NCBI RefSeq assembly: GCF_000417875.1
Contig: NW_006920889.1
Coordinates: forward strand, 216,780 to 280,779
Source: Pseudozyma flocculosa PF-1
Lineage: Eukaryota > Basidiomycota > Ustilaginomycetes > Ustilaginales > Ustilaginaceae
Reading direction: 5' to 3'
DNA: 64,000 bases
Under the pieces are notes generated by a model. The model did not search any database and was not told the DNA's origin. It saw nothing but the letters and a program-made list of their open reading frames with translations. Positions 54,768 to 64,000 of the stretch are shown here, piece by piece (the stretch's first letter is position 1; the number at the start of each line of letters is the position of its first letter). A program made the translations under genes and the position numbers.

Positions 54768-56010
54768 CTACAGTTGCTTTCGCTCGCCCTCAAGGCTGGT
54801 CTGGAACGCGATCCACCTGGCAAAGGCGTTGCCCGGTCCACCCAGCAACAGATTCCGCCAGTAACTCGGTCCGTCGACCTCGGTGCGGCCGCTCTTGATG
54901 AGGTCGACCCTCTTGATGAGGTAGTAGGCGAACGACATGCTCACCACCTCGAGGATGGAAAAGATTTCGCCCGCGCTCAGCTTCGAGTGGGCCAGATCGG
55001 CGGGCGAGAGGAGGCGGTAGGACGACGTGGTGAAGTAGCTCGTCAGGCCCGGGTTCCAGATTGGTTGCGACGAGGGCGCAAAGTCGACCGGCTGGAAGAG
55101 GCATGCGGCCAGGCCTAGCCACCACGAAAGGGTGCTGACCCAGGCGAGGGCGAGGAAGGCAGACGAGGTGGCGGACCTTTTGCCCGCAGGCTTCTTCGCT
55201 GGCTTCGAGATGCGGCCCACCAGCAGGGCTAGAGGGTAGCCGAGGACGTAGAGCTGGGGCGTCAAGAGGGCGGATGGACGGGCGGGCAGGCGAGGCGGCG
55301 GATGGGAGACGTCAGCGTCGGCTCCCTCAGGATCGTCGTGTTTTTAGAACAGCACAGAGCAGATGGCGGGCGGGCGGTCAGCTCACCTGGAAGAAGATCT
55401 GCGAGCGGCGGTAGGCGCCTCCCTCTGGGTTGAAGAGAAAGATGATGGTGCCCAGGATTGAGCAGAAGAGTGCGACCAGGTTGACGTTCCTTGACGTACC
55501 CGACTCGAAGACGACTCCCTGCCCCGCCGACGGCGGCTTGACGTCCGGGGTGAGGGCGTAGATGGGGATCCAGAAGGACATGAGGATGCCCTGGAACCCG
55601 ACAATCTGGCTGAGGATCATGAGGAGCGTCAGCCCGCTGCCCCTGATCCACCACCGGCTCGTCGCACCAGGCTGCGAGAGGGAGGCGTATAGCCCGAAGT
55701 AGGTCCAGGACTGGAGCGCGGCCGAGTAGGCGAGGACGAAGAGGGCGGCGGAGAGGGGCGTCTCTGTGAATCCCTTGACAAAGTTGGTGACGATGCACCA
55801 GAGGTGGTCCAAGGGCTCGATGCCGATGTCGTACGTCGTGGCGCGCCGCAGCGGGTGGCTCGAATCGAGGCACCGGACGAGGAGCGTGGCGCCCAGCCCG
55901 TCGGAAGAGCCAAAGATGCTGAAGAGCTGCGCGCCCAGGCCGTAGACGCTCGAGACGACGGCGATCGGCACCAGGTCCGATGCCGAGGGAGGGCGAAGGA
56001 AGAGCGACAT
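54768..56010 (-). CDS. multi-spanning membrane protein, unknown function
   Basis: I do not recognise the family. Two exons, 56010..55387 and 55253..54768, joined over a 133-base intron (CAG|GTGAGC donor, CCCCAG acceptor), give 369 residues. The chain has about eight hydrophobic stretches that can span a membrane, for example LVPIAVVSSVYGLGAQLFSI, LSAALFVLAYSAALQSW, GLTLLMILSQIVGFQGILM, VALFCSILGTIIFLF and LYVLGYPLALLVG, with a Lys-rich cytoplasmic-type loop (KPAKKPAGKRS). A C-terminal segment, SYWRNLLLGGPGNAFARW, is basic and possibly amphipathic. There is no signal peptide, Cys-rich or ATP-binding motif. A TATATA sequence about 125 bases upstream supports the start. Codon use matches the surrounding genes. 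Confidence 0.7.
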
Positions 56011-56131
56011 GGTTGCTGCTGGCTGGCTGGGTCGACGGCGGAGCTAGCCCTGGTGATTAAGTTCCGAGTACAGGGAGCAACCTAGAAGTCGTAGCTGAGT
56101 TGAGCGATGGCGAGCTGCGCTTCGCCTTGGC

Positions 56132-56137
56132 TATATA
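56132..56137 (-). promoter_or_regulatory. TATA-like box of the membrane-protein gene
   Basis: TATATA, about 125 bases upstream of the start codon at 56010 in the minus direction. Its role is inferred from position. Confidence 0.45.
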
Positions 56138-56249
56138 GTCAGGGCATCGTGGGCGGCGAGCAAGCCATCTAAGGGGCACGTCGACGGCAGCCGCAGCCAT
56201 CTGCCATGGTCGTGCGATGGTGCCGTGTGGCGGGCGAGAGGTCGCTTGC

Positions 56250-56445
56250 TCCGTACGCGTCTTGCGGTCAAGGCCTGCCAGGCCAGGCCAGGCCGCGCCT
56301 GCGTCTTTCAGAAGGCAAACGCGTCGTCGGTGGCTGGTGTTGCTCTAGAAACATGAAGATGGGCAGCCGCGGCATCAAACAAGAAAGCAACGCAAGGAGC
56401 GGCCTGGCCTGGCCTGGCAGGCCTTGACCGCAAGACGCGTACGGA
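56250..56445. repeat. 46-base perfect inverted repeat with 104-base spacer
   Basis: Positions 56250-56295 (starting TCCGTACGCGTCTTGCGGTC) are the exact reverse complement of 56400-56445 (ending GACCGCAAGACGCGTACGGA). The arms include AGGCCTGCCAGGCC near the inner end. Pairing continues imperfectly into the spacer (CCTGCGTCTTTC against GAAAGCAACGCAAGG). A transcript of this stretch would fold into a long hairpin. No transposase or target-site duplication was recognised. Confidence 0.9.
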
Positions 56446-58502
56446 CAGCCGACACCACTCACCATATCATCCCGATCTACCCACATCGGAGCTCGGAAGA
56501 CGGATCCCGGCGCGGCCCACCGTATCGGGAGCAAGACGCAGCCAGCAACCATCCCATCCCGTCGAACGAATCGAGGAACCAAAGATGCCGCCTGGCCTGC
56601 AGACACGTCTCCGCCAACGGCCATTCGGAAGACGGCAAATCGGCTCCGGCAACAGTGTGCAGCCAGACGGATGCTGAAAGCGACGAGGTAGTGCCGGAGC
56701 TTCACCCGTCGTCTAGGATACCGGTACCGGTACCGGTACGTATCGCTTGTCGTTGAGCCGACCGGTGACCATCAACGGTGGTCATCGATCCGGCGCACTG
56801 TCCGGGCCCGGCGCACCGAGGTGCTGCGGTCGGGCCTGGGCAAAGGGCCGCGGCCCAAATGTATTCCTCGACGTAGGTAGGCAGGTATCAAGGCCGCGGG
56901 GCGCTGCGCGCTCTCCATCACACGACCAGTGCGCAACCGTTCAGGCGATATCTACCCATTGAGATGGTACCACAGCTACTCTCACGAAGCAGTACAAGCA
57001 GTGAGAGGTTGCTCCCACGTAGCTTGCTCTGCATGCAAAAGCATGCTGCCAAGACCAGACCGGGGTCGGACTAGAGCGTTGTCCTCGACCCTTGAAAGGC
57101 TGCTCGGGCTCGGAGCAGTACGGAAGACTCGCAGTGCTCTTCGGAGCACATCTTCCTGAGCAAGGGCTCCAATGAGGATACGGAAAGCGGCGTGACTCGA
57201 AGCTCGAGCGGAGGTGACGACACGAGCCTCGGTCGCAGCGGAGGGGCAAACCAGGTCGGTCTAACCTGCTGCAGACTCGCTCACGTACGGTTGCCCAGCC
57301 TGCCTGCAGCTGCGGCGTCGAAGTGCACGTACGAGTGCGTAGGAAACTCTGCAGCTGATTGTACGTACTACATACAGACCTGCGAGGGGATGAGGATAAA
57401 GGGGATGCAGACGAGGGAGCGCGCAGATAGAGGAGCAGAGGCAGAAGCGCAGGAGCGCGGGCCCTCGTCATCTGATAAAGGTCCAGCTGCCAAGGGACTA
57501 GAGCAGAGGCGAGGGACGACGGATCAGATAAGATCGCTTGCAGCTGCGGCGCCTCAGCTGTGCATCGCACCAATCGCATCAGATTACATGCAGAAGAAAG
57601 CACAGCCGCTCCGCCCGTCGGTGGTCCGCCTCTCTGCTCCGTCTTCTCTTCCTCTCCCTTCCCTTCCTCTCCCTTCATTCCCTTGCCTACCTCCCCTCCC
57701 TTCCCCTACCTTCCCTTCCCTACCTCCTCTGTTCTGTCTCTCTGCACACTCCGTTGCCCTCTTTCGCTTCTGCCGACGTCAACCGCTGCCTCGGTCCTCG
57801 CCGTCCCGCCGCTTCACAGCCGCGTCGCTTCCCCCGTCCTCGCCCTCCGGCCCGGACCGGTCATCTCTTCCGCATAGAATCCGCCGCTTCCCTCTTATTG
57901 CCGCCCTCACCGCTGCTGCCGCCGCCGCTGCCCGCCGCCGCAACCGACGGCCATGCAGCCAATCAGCTGCCTGCCAGCCACGGGCGTGTCTGTGTCCTCT
58001 TTCCTCGTCTGGACGTCTCTTGCCCCGGCAGGCCCCTCCTGATCGAGCCATCACAGCTGCTCTCACCCCCTTAGTCTCTTTCTCTTTGTGCTCTGACCCA
58101 TGTGCATCGCCCTCGTGGCGGGCGTCCTCGGCTCTCTCGCCATTGATAGGGCGACGGCTCCCTCCCGCTCCTCGACGATCGACCTACAGCATCGTCGAGT
58201 GAACCTGTTCCCCGGCTGCTGCGATTGGCTGCCCCTCCTTCTATTCTGCTGCTCCTTCCCGCGTCAATTCTTGGCTGCATCTGCGTGGGTTTCATCGCCG
58301 ACCAGCCAATCTGATAGCGATGCCAACCCCCGTCCGGCCCCGGAACCTTTCCATCTGCCTCGCCGTGGGCAATCTGATAGAGGACCTTCGAACCTCTTCA
58401 TAAGGGAAGGCCCCATGGACTCCTCTGTTCCCCCATCCCCGCATCTCCATGATTCCATCTCAATCCTCCTCCGCCCTCTTCTGACCCCCGAACCGATCCA
58501 AA

Positions 58503-61209
58503 ATGCTGCCGTGGGTGCTCGACGACCATGACCTTGGCTTCTTGAAGAAGTACCCTCCGGAAAAGAGGGAAGACGCCCTGCAGTCGCTGCTAGTCTCTAA
58601 CCGCAACTCGTTCAAGGTCCCCACCATCTCGATGTGAGTGTCTTCGCCCAGCCCAGCGGTTCCTTCGTGGTCACACCGTGACCATCCGCGGCCTTTCTAC
58701 ATCCACTGACTTCCTCGATCCGCTCCCTCGATTGGCAGCTTCGTCGAATACGGCATCTTCATATCCCTCATCCTGGCATGCGGTCTCGTCCACTACCTCC
58801 CGCGCCTCTTTCCAACGGCGTGCAAGAAGCTGCAACCCAAGCTCGCGCCGATCCGCACGCATCTGCTGGAAGCGCCTCTGCTCGGCCGTCGCAACGCCGA
58901 GCCCATCCCGCTCTTCGGTCTGCGGTGGCTCACCTTCCAGATGCCGCTACGCCTCGAAGGCATCGTCCTACTGGCCCTCTTCCTCATCAACCTGCTTCCT
59001 ATCACCGCCTTCTACACCACCCTCGCCGCAGAGCACAACCCAAGGTAGGCTACCCGTGAGCAGCGTCTCGATGTCGACGGCACCAGCTGACGCGATGCGA
59101 CGGCCCCCTCACTTTGTGAATCTCCATGGAACAGATACCCTGGACCGCACAGCCATCGCCAGCAGATGCAGAGGTACCTCGCCGACCGAACCGCCGTGCT
59201 CGCCATCGGTCAGGTTCCGCTCCTTTTCCTCATGGCCGGCCGCCGCAGCCCCACCACGCTCGTATCGGGGCTCAGCATGAACGCCATCATGCTCTACCAC
59301 CGCTGGATCGCAAGGATGGTCTGGTGCCAGGCCTTTATCCACGCCGTCGCCTGGACCGTCATCCGTATCGACCAGGGCAGGCTCGTCAAGATGTACCAGA
59401 CCCCCTACTGGAACTGGGGCGTCGCCGTAAGTGCATGCCTCGGAGCCGCTATCGTCTACCCAACGCCGTGCTGACCAGAGATGACGCTCGTCGCGCATCG
59501 ACGTCGCAGGCCTTCATGATGTTTGGAGGCCTCATTTTCCTGTCGCTGCGGTCGCTTCGTCAGAAGTGGTACGAGGTGAGTGTCGAACAGGCTGCTGCCG
59601 CATCCGTCGTGATCCGACCTAGCAGGACTTGCCGGCTGACCGTGTCTTCCGCCCCGCATCTCCACGCGTATCATCCTAGTGCTTTGTCTTCCTGCACATC
59701 CTCATGGCCCTGCTTGCGGTCGTCGGCATATACTTTCACATCCACCTCTTGCATTCCAGCTCGGTGAGTCGGCGCCTCCCAATGTTGTGGCTTTCCAACA
59801 ACGAGTCGCTTATGATATCTCTCCAACGCTCTCGTCCATACGGCTCGCCCCCGCGCGCAGTTCCGCCTGTTTGTCATCATGACCGAGATCACAGCAGCCA
59901 TCTGGGCATTCGACCGCGCGATCCGGTTCTTCAACCGACTCATCACGTCGGTCCAGCTTCGACGATCGGGCAGGCAGCTGGTCAAGGTGGCGAGCGCCGA
60001 CGTCGAATTCCTCGCCAACAACAAGGTGGCGCGGCTGCGCATCTCGCTGCCCGCGTGGCGCGTCCAGGACGGCACGCAGAGCGACGTCCCCGGCCTCGTT
60101 CCCAAGCTCGCGGCGGGATACTCGATCATGCTCAGCGTTCCGCGCCTGCAGATCGTCGGCGACCATCCGTTCTCGATCGCAAAAGCTAGGGTCATCCGCG
60201 ATCCCAAGTCCGAGGAGAGGGCCGCTTTCATCGACGTCCTCGTCAACATCCAGGGCGGCATGACCAAGAAGCTGCTCAGCCTCGCGGGAAGCAAGGACAT
60301 CGAGGGATTGGCCCTGTCCCGATCGCTCTCGGTCATCGTGGATGGGCCTTACGACCACCAGCTTTCGGTGAGTTGTGTTGTCGAGCTGGCAGGAGCAGAT
60401 GGCCTGGACGTCGGTCGCCTTCTGACCCTGCCAATGCCCCTCTTCCGCCTGTCTTGTCATTGTGCCGTGGACAACAGCTGTGCGCGACCGACCACCTTCT
60501 GCTCTATGCTGGCGGTATCGGTGTCACCTACTGCCTGCCGTTCCTGGAGCAGCACGTCTACCGCGGCAAGTTCAAGACATGCAAGCTCGTCTGGATGCTG
60601 CGCGATCTAGGTGAGACGACAGCGTCGCGTTCGACCACCGTGCTCTGCGATGGAAGGCATTCGCTGACACCGCTCTCGACCTTTCGCGCCTTCACAGACC
60701 TGCTCGAGGTCCTCGATGAGCCCCTCGGCGAGCTCGACGCCGCTGCCGACGCCACCAAGGCGAAGCTCTTCATCGACGTCTACCACACCGCTTCGCGGGC
60801 ATCAGAGAAGGGCGCGCCCATCGCCACACTCGAAGAAGTTCCAGCCGAGCTTCCCTCGTCGTTGTCCTCATCGTCGGACCTGACACCGCAAGAGGAAAAG
60901 TCGATCACTGGCGGCCTCGACGACGACGACGATGAGCCCGCTGAAAAGGCCGAGGGCGGCGGCAGGACCGCCAACGAGGGCGTGCTCAAGAGGCGGTGGC
61001 GCAACATCACCTTCAACGTCCACCACGGTCGACCGGACGGTATCCGCCACCTGGACGAGAGCGTGGCAGCGAGCCGGGCCGACTCGCTCTCAGTCGTCTG
61101 CTGTGGACCCCGACCGCTGTGCGACTGGGCGAGGAACGAGACGCTGCAGTGGAGGCGGGAGCGGGAGTGGGCCGACATTGACTTCCACGCCGAATGCGTC
61201 CTGTGGTAA
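58503..61209 (+). CDS. FRE: ferric reductase-like transmembrane protein (second of two)
   Basis: Flavocytochrome of the FRE/NOX-like superfamily. Eight exons: 58503..58633, 58739..59044, 59135..59426, 59510..59575, 59680..59763, 59861..60367, 60478..60610 and 60698..61209; they give 676 residues with every junction in frame. The N-terminus has a long extracytoplasmic-type segment before the first helix (FVEYGIFISLILACGLVHYL). Heme-binding His pairs are H201/H215 in HRWIARMVWCQAFIH and H271/H285 in HILMALLAVVGIYFH, each 13 residues apart. The FAD segment includes VGDHPFSIA and the NADPH segment YAGGIGVTYCLPFL; the end has VVCCGPRPLCDW. A Glu/Asp-rich insert lies near residues 555-610. It differs from the 31.9-kb reductase in exon number and insertions, so the two are not a recent duplication. 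The physiological substrate (iron, copper or oxygen) cannot be decided. Confidence 0.9.
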
Positions 61210-62141
61210 CGAGACGAGCGCTGGCGCAGGCTACGGGGAGATGGCACGGTCCAGGACGACGGCGTCGGCAGCGGCGCGCGACCGGCCATCCCTTTGACGA
61301 AAAAAGAGAGGTAGCATCTCGCAACGGACGGATCTTAACGACCAACGCACGCTCTGAAGAAATGTAACGGGTTGAATCACCTCGGTGTCTGAAGGTCAGT
61401 TGGGGAGTGATGGCAGGAGCGGCATTAGCGCCCGTCCGCGATGTGAGCAGGTAGTGGTGGCGGGGACGGCTGGCTGTGGCGAGGATGGCGGTGCCAAGCT
61501 CGAGTCGGTGCCGTAGACTGGCGAGGCGGGTCAGCCTTGTCCAACAGGCTTGCCGCGTGGCAGCCAGAGGCCAGGCCAGGCCAGGCCAGGCCAGGCAGAA
61601 GGGGACTTTCTGGGCTGATGTGGGCGCGTCGGCACGCACAGACGCCGGCCTCCAGGGTGGCCCTGGCCCGCCTTCTCGGAGATCCCCTGGCTGGCTGGCC
61701 TCTGTTCTTCCTGCCGGAATTTTTGGCCTCGCCTCGCCTCGCTTTGCCCTGCCCAGCTGGCGAGGACACGCGTGCGCTGCCTGGCCTGGAGCTGGCAGGC
61801 CAAAGGCAGGCCACAGCAGCCTGCGCCCACGGCGAGAACACAGGCCACCCAACCTGCTCTGCTGCTGCTTTGCTCGCCCTGCCCCCGCACGCCGCACCAC
61901 CTCTCAGTCGAGACTTTGGCTGGCCTTCTCGCCCGCGCAGCCCTCGTACACTACTCGACTCCGTGCCTCCTCCCTTCCACCTCGGTACTCCTCTTCTCCA
62001 CGTCTTCTTCACCCCTTGGGCCGGATTGGTTAATATCAGCCACCTCCCTTGCTACGGCAACCGTCTCCTCCTCGACCCTTCGTCCCGCCCCGCTTCCCTC
62101 TCCTTGCCGCCCGTCACCCGACCCTCGAACGTTCACCGACC
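61210..62141. promoter_or_regulatory. spacer containing the ERG9 promoter
   Basis: Spacer between tandem plus-strand genes. At 61565-61595 the AGGCCAGGCC word is repeated several times, as in other spacers of this window. The last 250 bases are pyrimidine- and C-rich. No sterol-response element could be pinned down by eye. Confidence 0.45.
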
Positions 62142-63901
62142 ATGGGCCTCCTCAGCCTGCTCGCCCTGGGCGTCACCCACCCCTCGGAGCTCCGCTCCAT
62201 GATTCACTACAAGGTGTGGCGCGACCCGCTCAACGACATCAAGCAGAACCCCGAGGCATCGGGCTGGAACCGCCCACAGATGCAGGAGTGCTGGACCTTC
62301 CTCGACCAGACCTCGCGCAGCTTCGCCGCCGTCATCAAGGAGCTCAAGGGCGAGCTCAGCCGCGTCATCTGCATCTTCTACCTCGTCCTCCGCGCCCTCG
62401 ACACCATCGAGGACGACATGACCATCCCTGCATCGAAAAAAATCTCCCTGCTCGTCGACTTTTACAAGGTCCTCGAGCAGCCCGGCTGGACCTTTACCGA
62501 GAGCGGCCCCAACGAAAAGGACAGGCACCTCCTCGTCGGATTCGACAAGGTCATCGCAGAGTACCAGCTGCTGCGCCAGGGCTACCGCACCGTCATCTCC
62601 GACATCACCGCAAAGATGGGCGCCGGCATGGCCAGCTACATTGAGGCCTCATCGTCGTCGCCCCTCAGCGTCGACCGCTGGCAGGACTTTGACCTCTACT
62701 GCCACTTTGTCGCCGGCCTCGTCGGCGAGGGCCTCTCCCGCCTCTGGTCCGAGTCTGGCATCGAGCGACCCTGGATCGGCAACCAGCTCAAGCTGAGCAA
62801 CCACATGGGCCTCTTCCTGCAAAAGACCAACATCATCCGCGACTATGCAGAGGATTGCGACGAGGGCCGCTTCTTCTGGCGCGCTCGACTACCTCTCGCT
62901 CCTCAAGGAGCAGTCGGTCTTCAACTTTTGCGCCATCCCGCAGGTGATGGCCATCGCCACCATCGAGCTCATGTTCCAGAACCCCAATGTGTTCAAGAGG
63001 AACGTCAAGATCCGCAAGGGACAGGCGGTCCAGGTGCGTGGCCGCCGCATTGGAACCGGTGCTGCGGTGTGAGGGCGAGGGAGCGACGGACCGCTGACCA
63101 ACTCGTTTTGATTCTGTCCGTCCCTCTGTTGTCGTCGCCGACCCACAGCTGATCCTCAAGGCGGTCAACCCGCGCGACGTGGCCTACACGTTCCGCGACT
63201 ACAGCCGGTCGATCCACAAGCGGCTGTCTGCCAAGGACCCCAACTTTGTGGCGTGGTCCGTCGAGCTCGGCCGGGTGAGTGGTTCGGTTCCTGCGGTCTT
63301 GCTTTCGGGCCGCCTGGGCCGTGCTGACTGACTGACTGACTGACTGGTCGGTTCAACACCCTTGCTTGTCCCATTCGCCTTGGCGCCCCTGCAGATTGAG
63401 CAGTGGTGCGAGACATTCTTCCCCTCGTTTGTCTCTGCTGCGTCCGAGAGCCGGGAGCCGGACGCGCGGGCCGCAGCGATGAAGAAGTGGACCGAGCAGC
63501 GCAAGTTCCTGGCGACGGTGGCGCAGCGGCGCGTGCGCGGGGGCGCGGATCCCAAGACGCTCAACCCGGCCAAGCTGGTGCACCCGCGCGACCTGATGTC
63601 GATGGAGGAGAAGGAGGCGCAGGAAAAGAAGGAGCGTGACGAGATGGTCATGTTCTTTGTGCTGGTGGTGATTGGCATCTCGGTCGTCATGGGTGGCACG
63701 GCGCTGATTGCGTGGATGATTGTGTGGTACTGGACGCAGGAGGGGCAGGACCCGCTGACGGCCAACCTGCAGTACTACTATTACGCGGCCAAGGCAGGCG
63801 GGATGGGGGCGCTGGCCGACGCCTTTGCCACGGTGCGCGAGGCGGTGTCGGGCTACCTTGGCGGGTCAACGGCGGCAGCGGCGGGCAAGATTGAGCTTTG
63901 A
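62142..63901 (+). CDS. ERG9: squalene synthase with apparent internal deletion and frame change
   Basis: Farnesyl-diphosphate farnesyltransferase, an ER-membrane enzyme that makes squalene, the first committed step of ergosterol synthesis. Segments are 62142..about 62879, about 62881..63033, 63149..63274 and 63395..63901. The first part has the first Asp-rich motif DTIEDD (residues 87-92), the catalytic region [16 protein letters not shown], and the second Asp-rich site [16 protein letters not shown], ending at Trp246. The next base changes frame to [12 protein letters not shown] and [13 protein letters not shown], which continues correctly to RKGQAVQ. About 40 residues normally found between these two motifs are missing. 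After two normal introns the C-terminus is intact, with a membrane anchor ([15 protein letters not shown]). As written the gene would not encode a full enzyme; since ERG9 is essential in fungi, an assembly error is at least as likely as a real mutation. Confidence 0.85.
63323..63346. repeat. TGAC tetranucleotide tract in the last ERG9 intron
   Basis: About six TGAC units inside the intron 63275-63394. It does not touch the splice sites. Confidence 0.8.
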
Positions 63902-64000
63902 GGGGGGCGAGTCGAGGTGCGCAAGCTGCCCCGCGACCTTGGGAGAATGCCATGACCGGTGATCCCCCTTGTACGGCGACACCCGGTGGTCGGTCGTCTG

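Larger units (their letters stand above)
56011..58502. other. 2.5-kb divergent spacer upstream of the second ferric reductase
   Basis: No gene was supported. TATATA at 56132-56137 is the likely core promoter of the minus-strand membrane gene. A long inverted repeat lies at 56250-56445 and three CCGGTA units at 56720-56738. Positions 57640-57760 are an almost pure pyrimidine tract on the plus strand, probably in the leader or promoter of the reductase gene. Confidence 0.5.

Overview
The window is nuclear DNA from a GC-rich basidiomycete fungus, most likely a smut relative (Ustilaginomycotina). The evidence for this is short GT-AG introns (about 70-225 bases) with GTGAGT-type donors, dense genes on both strands without operons, long GC-rich spacers, and fungal protein families (TRK, SPT7, USO1, CTR, FRE, ERG9). 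One protein has the features of the smut G-alpha subunit Gpa3: 354 residues, N-terminus MGNCLSS, C-terminus KDSGIL. Splicing is needed to read most genes; ADH, FRE-1, MTC5/WDR59, PXR1 and the cysteine-rich secreted protein are single-exon as annotated.

Layout. 0.2-3.9 kb: TRK potassium transporter (-). 3.9-7.25 kb: spacer with a palindrome-bearing degenerate repeat, a 477-base assembly gap and a 91-base tandem repeat. 7.3-9.9 kb: SAGA subunit SPT7 (-), divergent from USO1 (+, 11.3-15.1 kb). 15.5-18.2 kb: a bZIP factor with a predicted membrane segment (-). 18.2-22.9 kb: spacer. 22.9-23.5 kb: ER FKBP ending in KDEL (-), divergent from splicing factor CWC15 (+, 24.0-25.1 kb). 25.4-27.2 kb: saccharopine-dehydrogenase-like oxidoreductase (-), divergent from an intronless zinc alcohol dehydrogenase (+, 28.5-29.6 kb). 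30.3-31.1 kb: CTR copper transporter (-), divergent from a ferric/cupric reductase (+, 31.9-34.0 kb), forming a metal-uptake pair. 34.0-35.4 kb: minisatellite, 38-base perfect palindrome, small gap and hairpin repeats. 35.4-39.3 kb: WDR59/MTC5-like SEA-complex subunit (-). 40.0-41.5 kb: G-patch protein PXR1/PINX1 (+). 41.5-46.6 kb: long spacer. 46.6-48.2 kb: GPA3 (+). 49.9-52.2 kb: glycogen branching enzyme (+). 52.8-53.6 kb: cysteine-rich secreted protein (-). 54.8-56.0 kb: unknown multi-spanning membrane protein (-). 56.0-58.5 kb: spacer with a 46-base perfect inverted repeat. 58.5-61.2 kb: second ferric reductase, eight exons (+). 62.1-63.9 kb: squalene synthase (+) with an apparent internal deletion and frame change.

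Functionally the genes are mostly housekeeping: ion and metal uptake, transcription, secretion, splicing, TORC1 control, ribosome/telomere biology, cAMP signalling, glycogen and sterol synthesis. No CRISPR array, rRNA, tRNA or complete transposon was recognised. The most unusual items are the broken ERG9 reading frame, the two-module cysteine-rich secreted protein with a frameshifting 26-base duplication, the membrane-anchored bZIP, the CTR/FRE divergent pair, the long perfect inverted repeat at 56.3 kb, and the repeat blocks beside the two assembly gaps.
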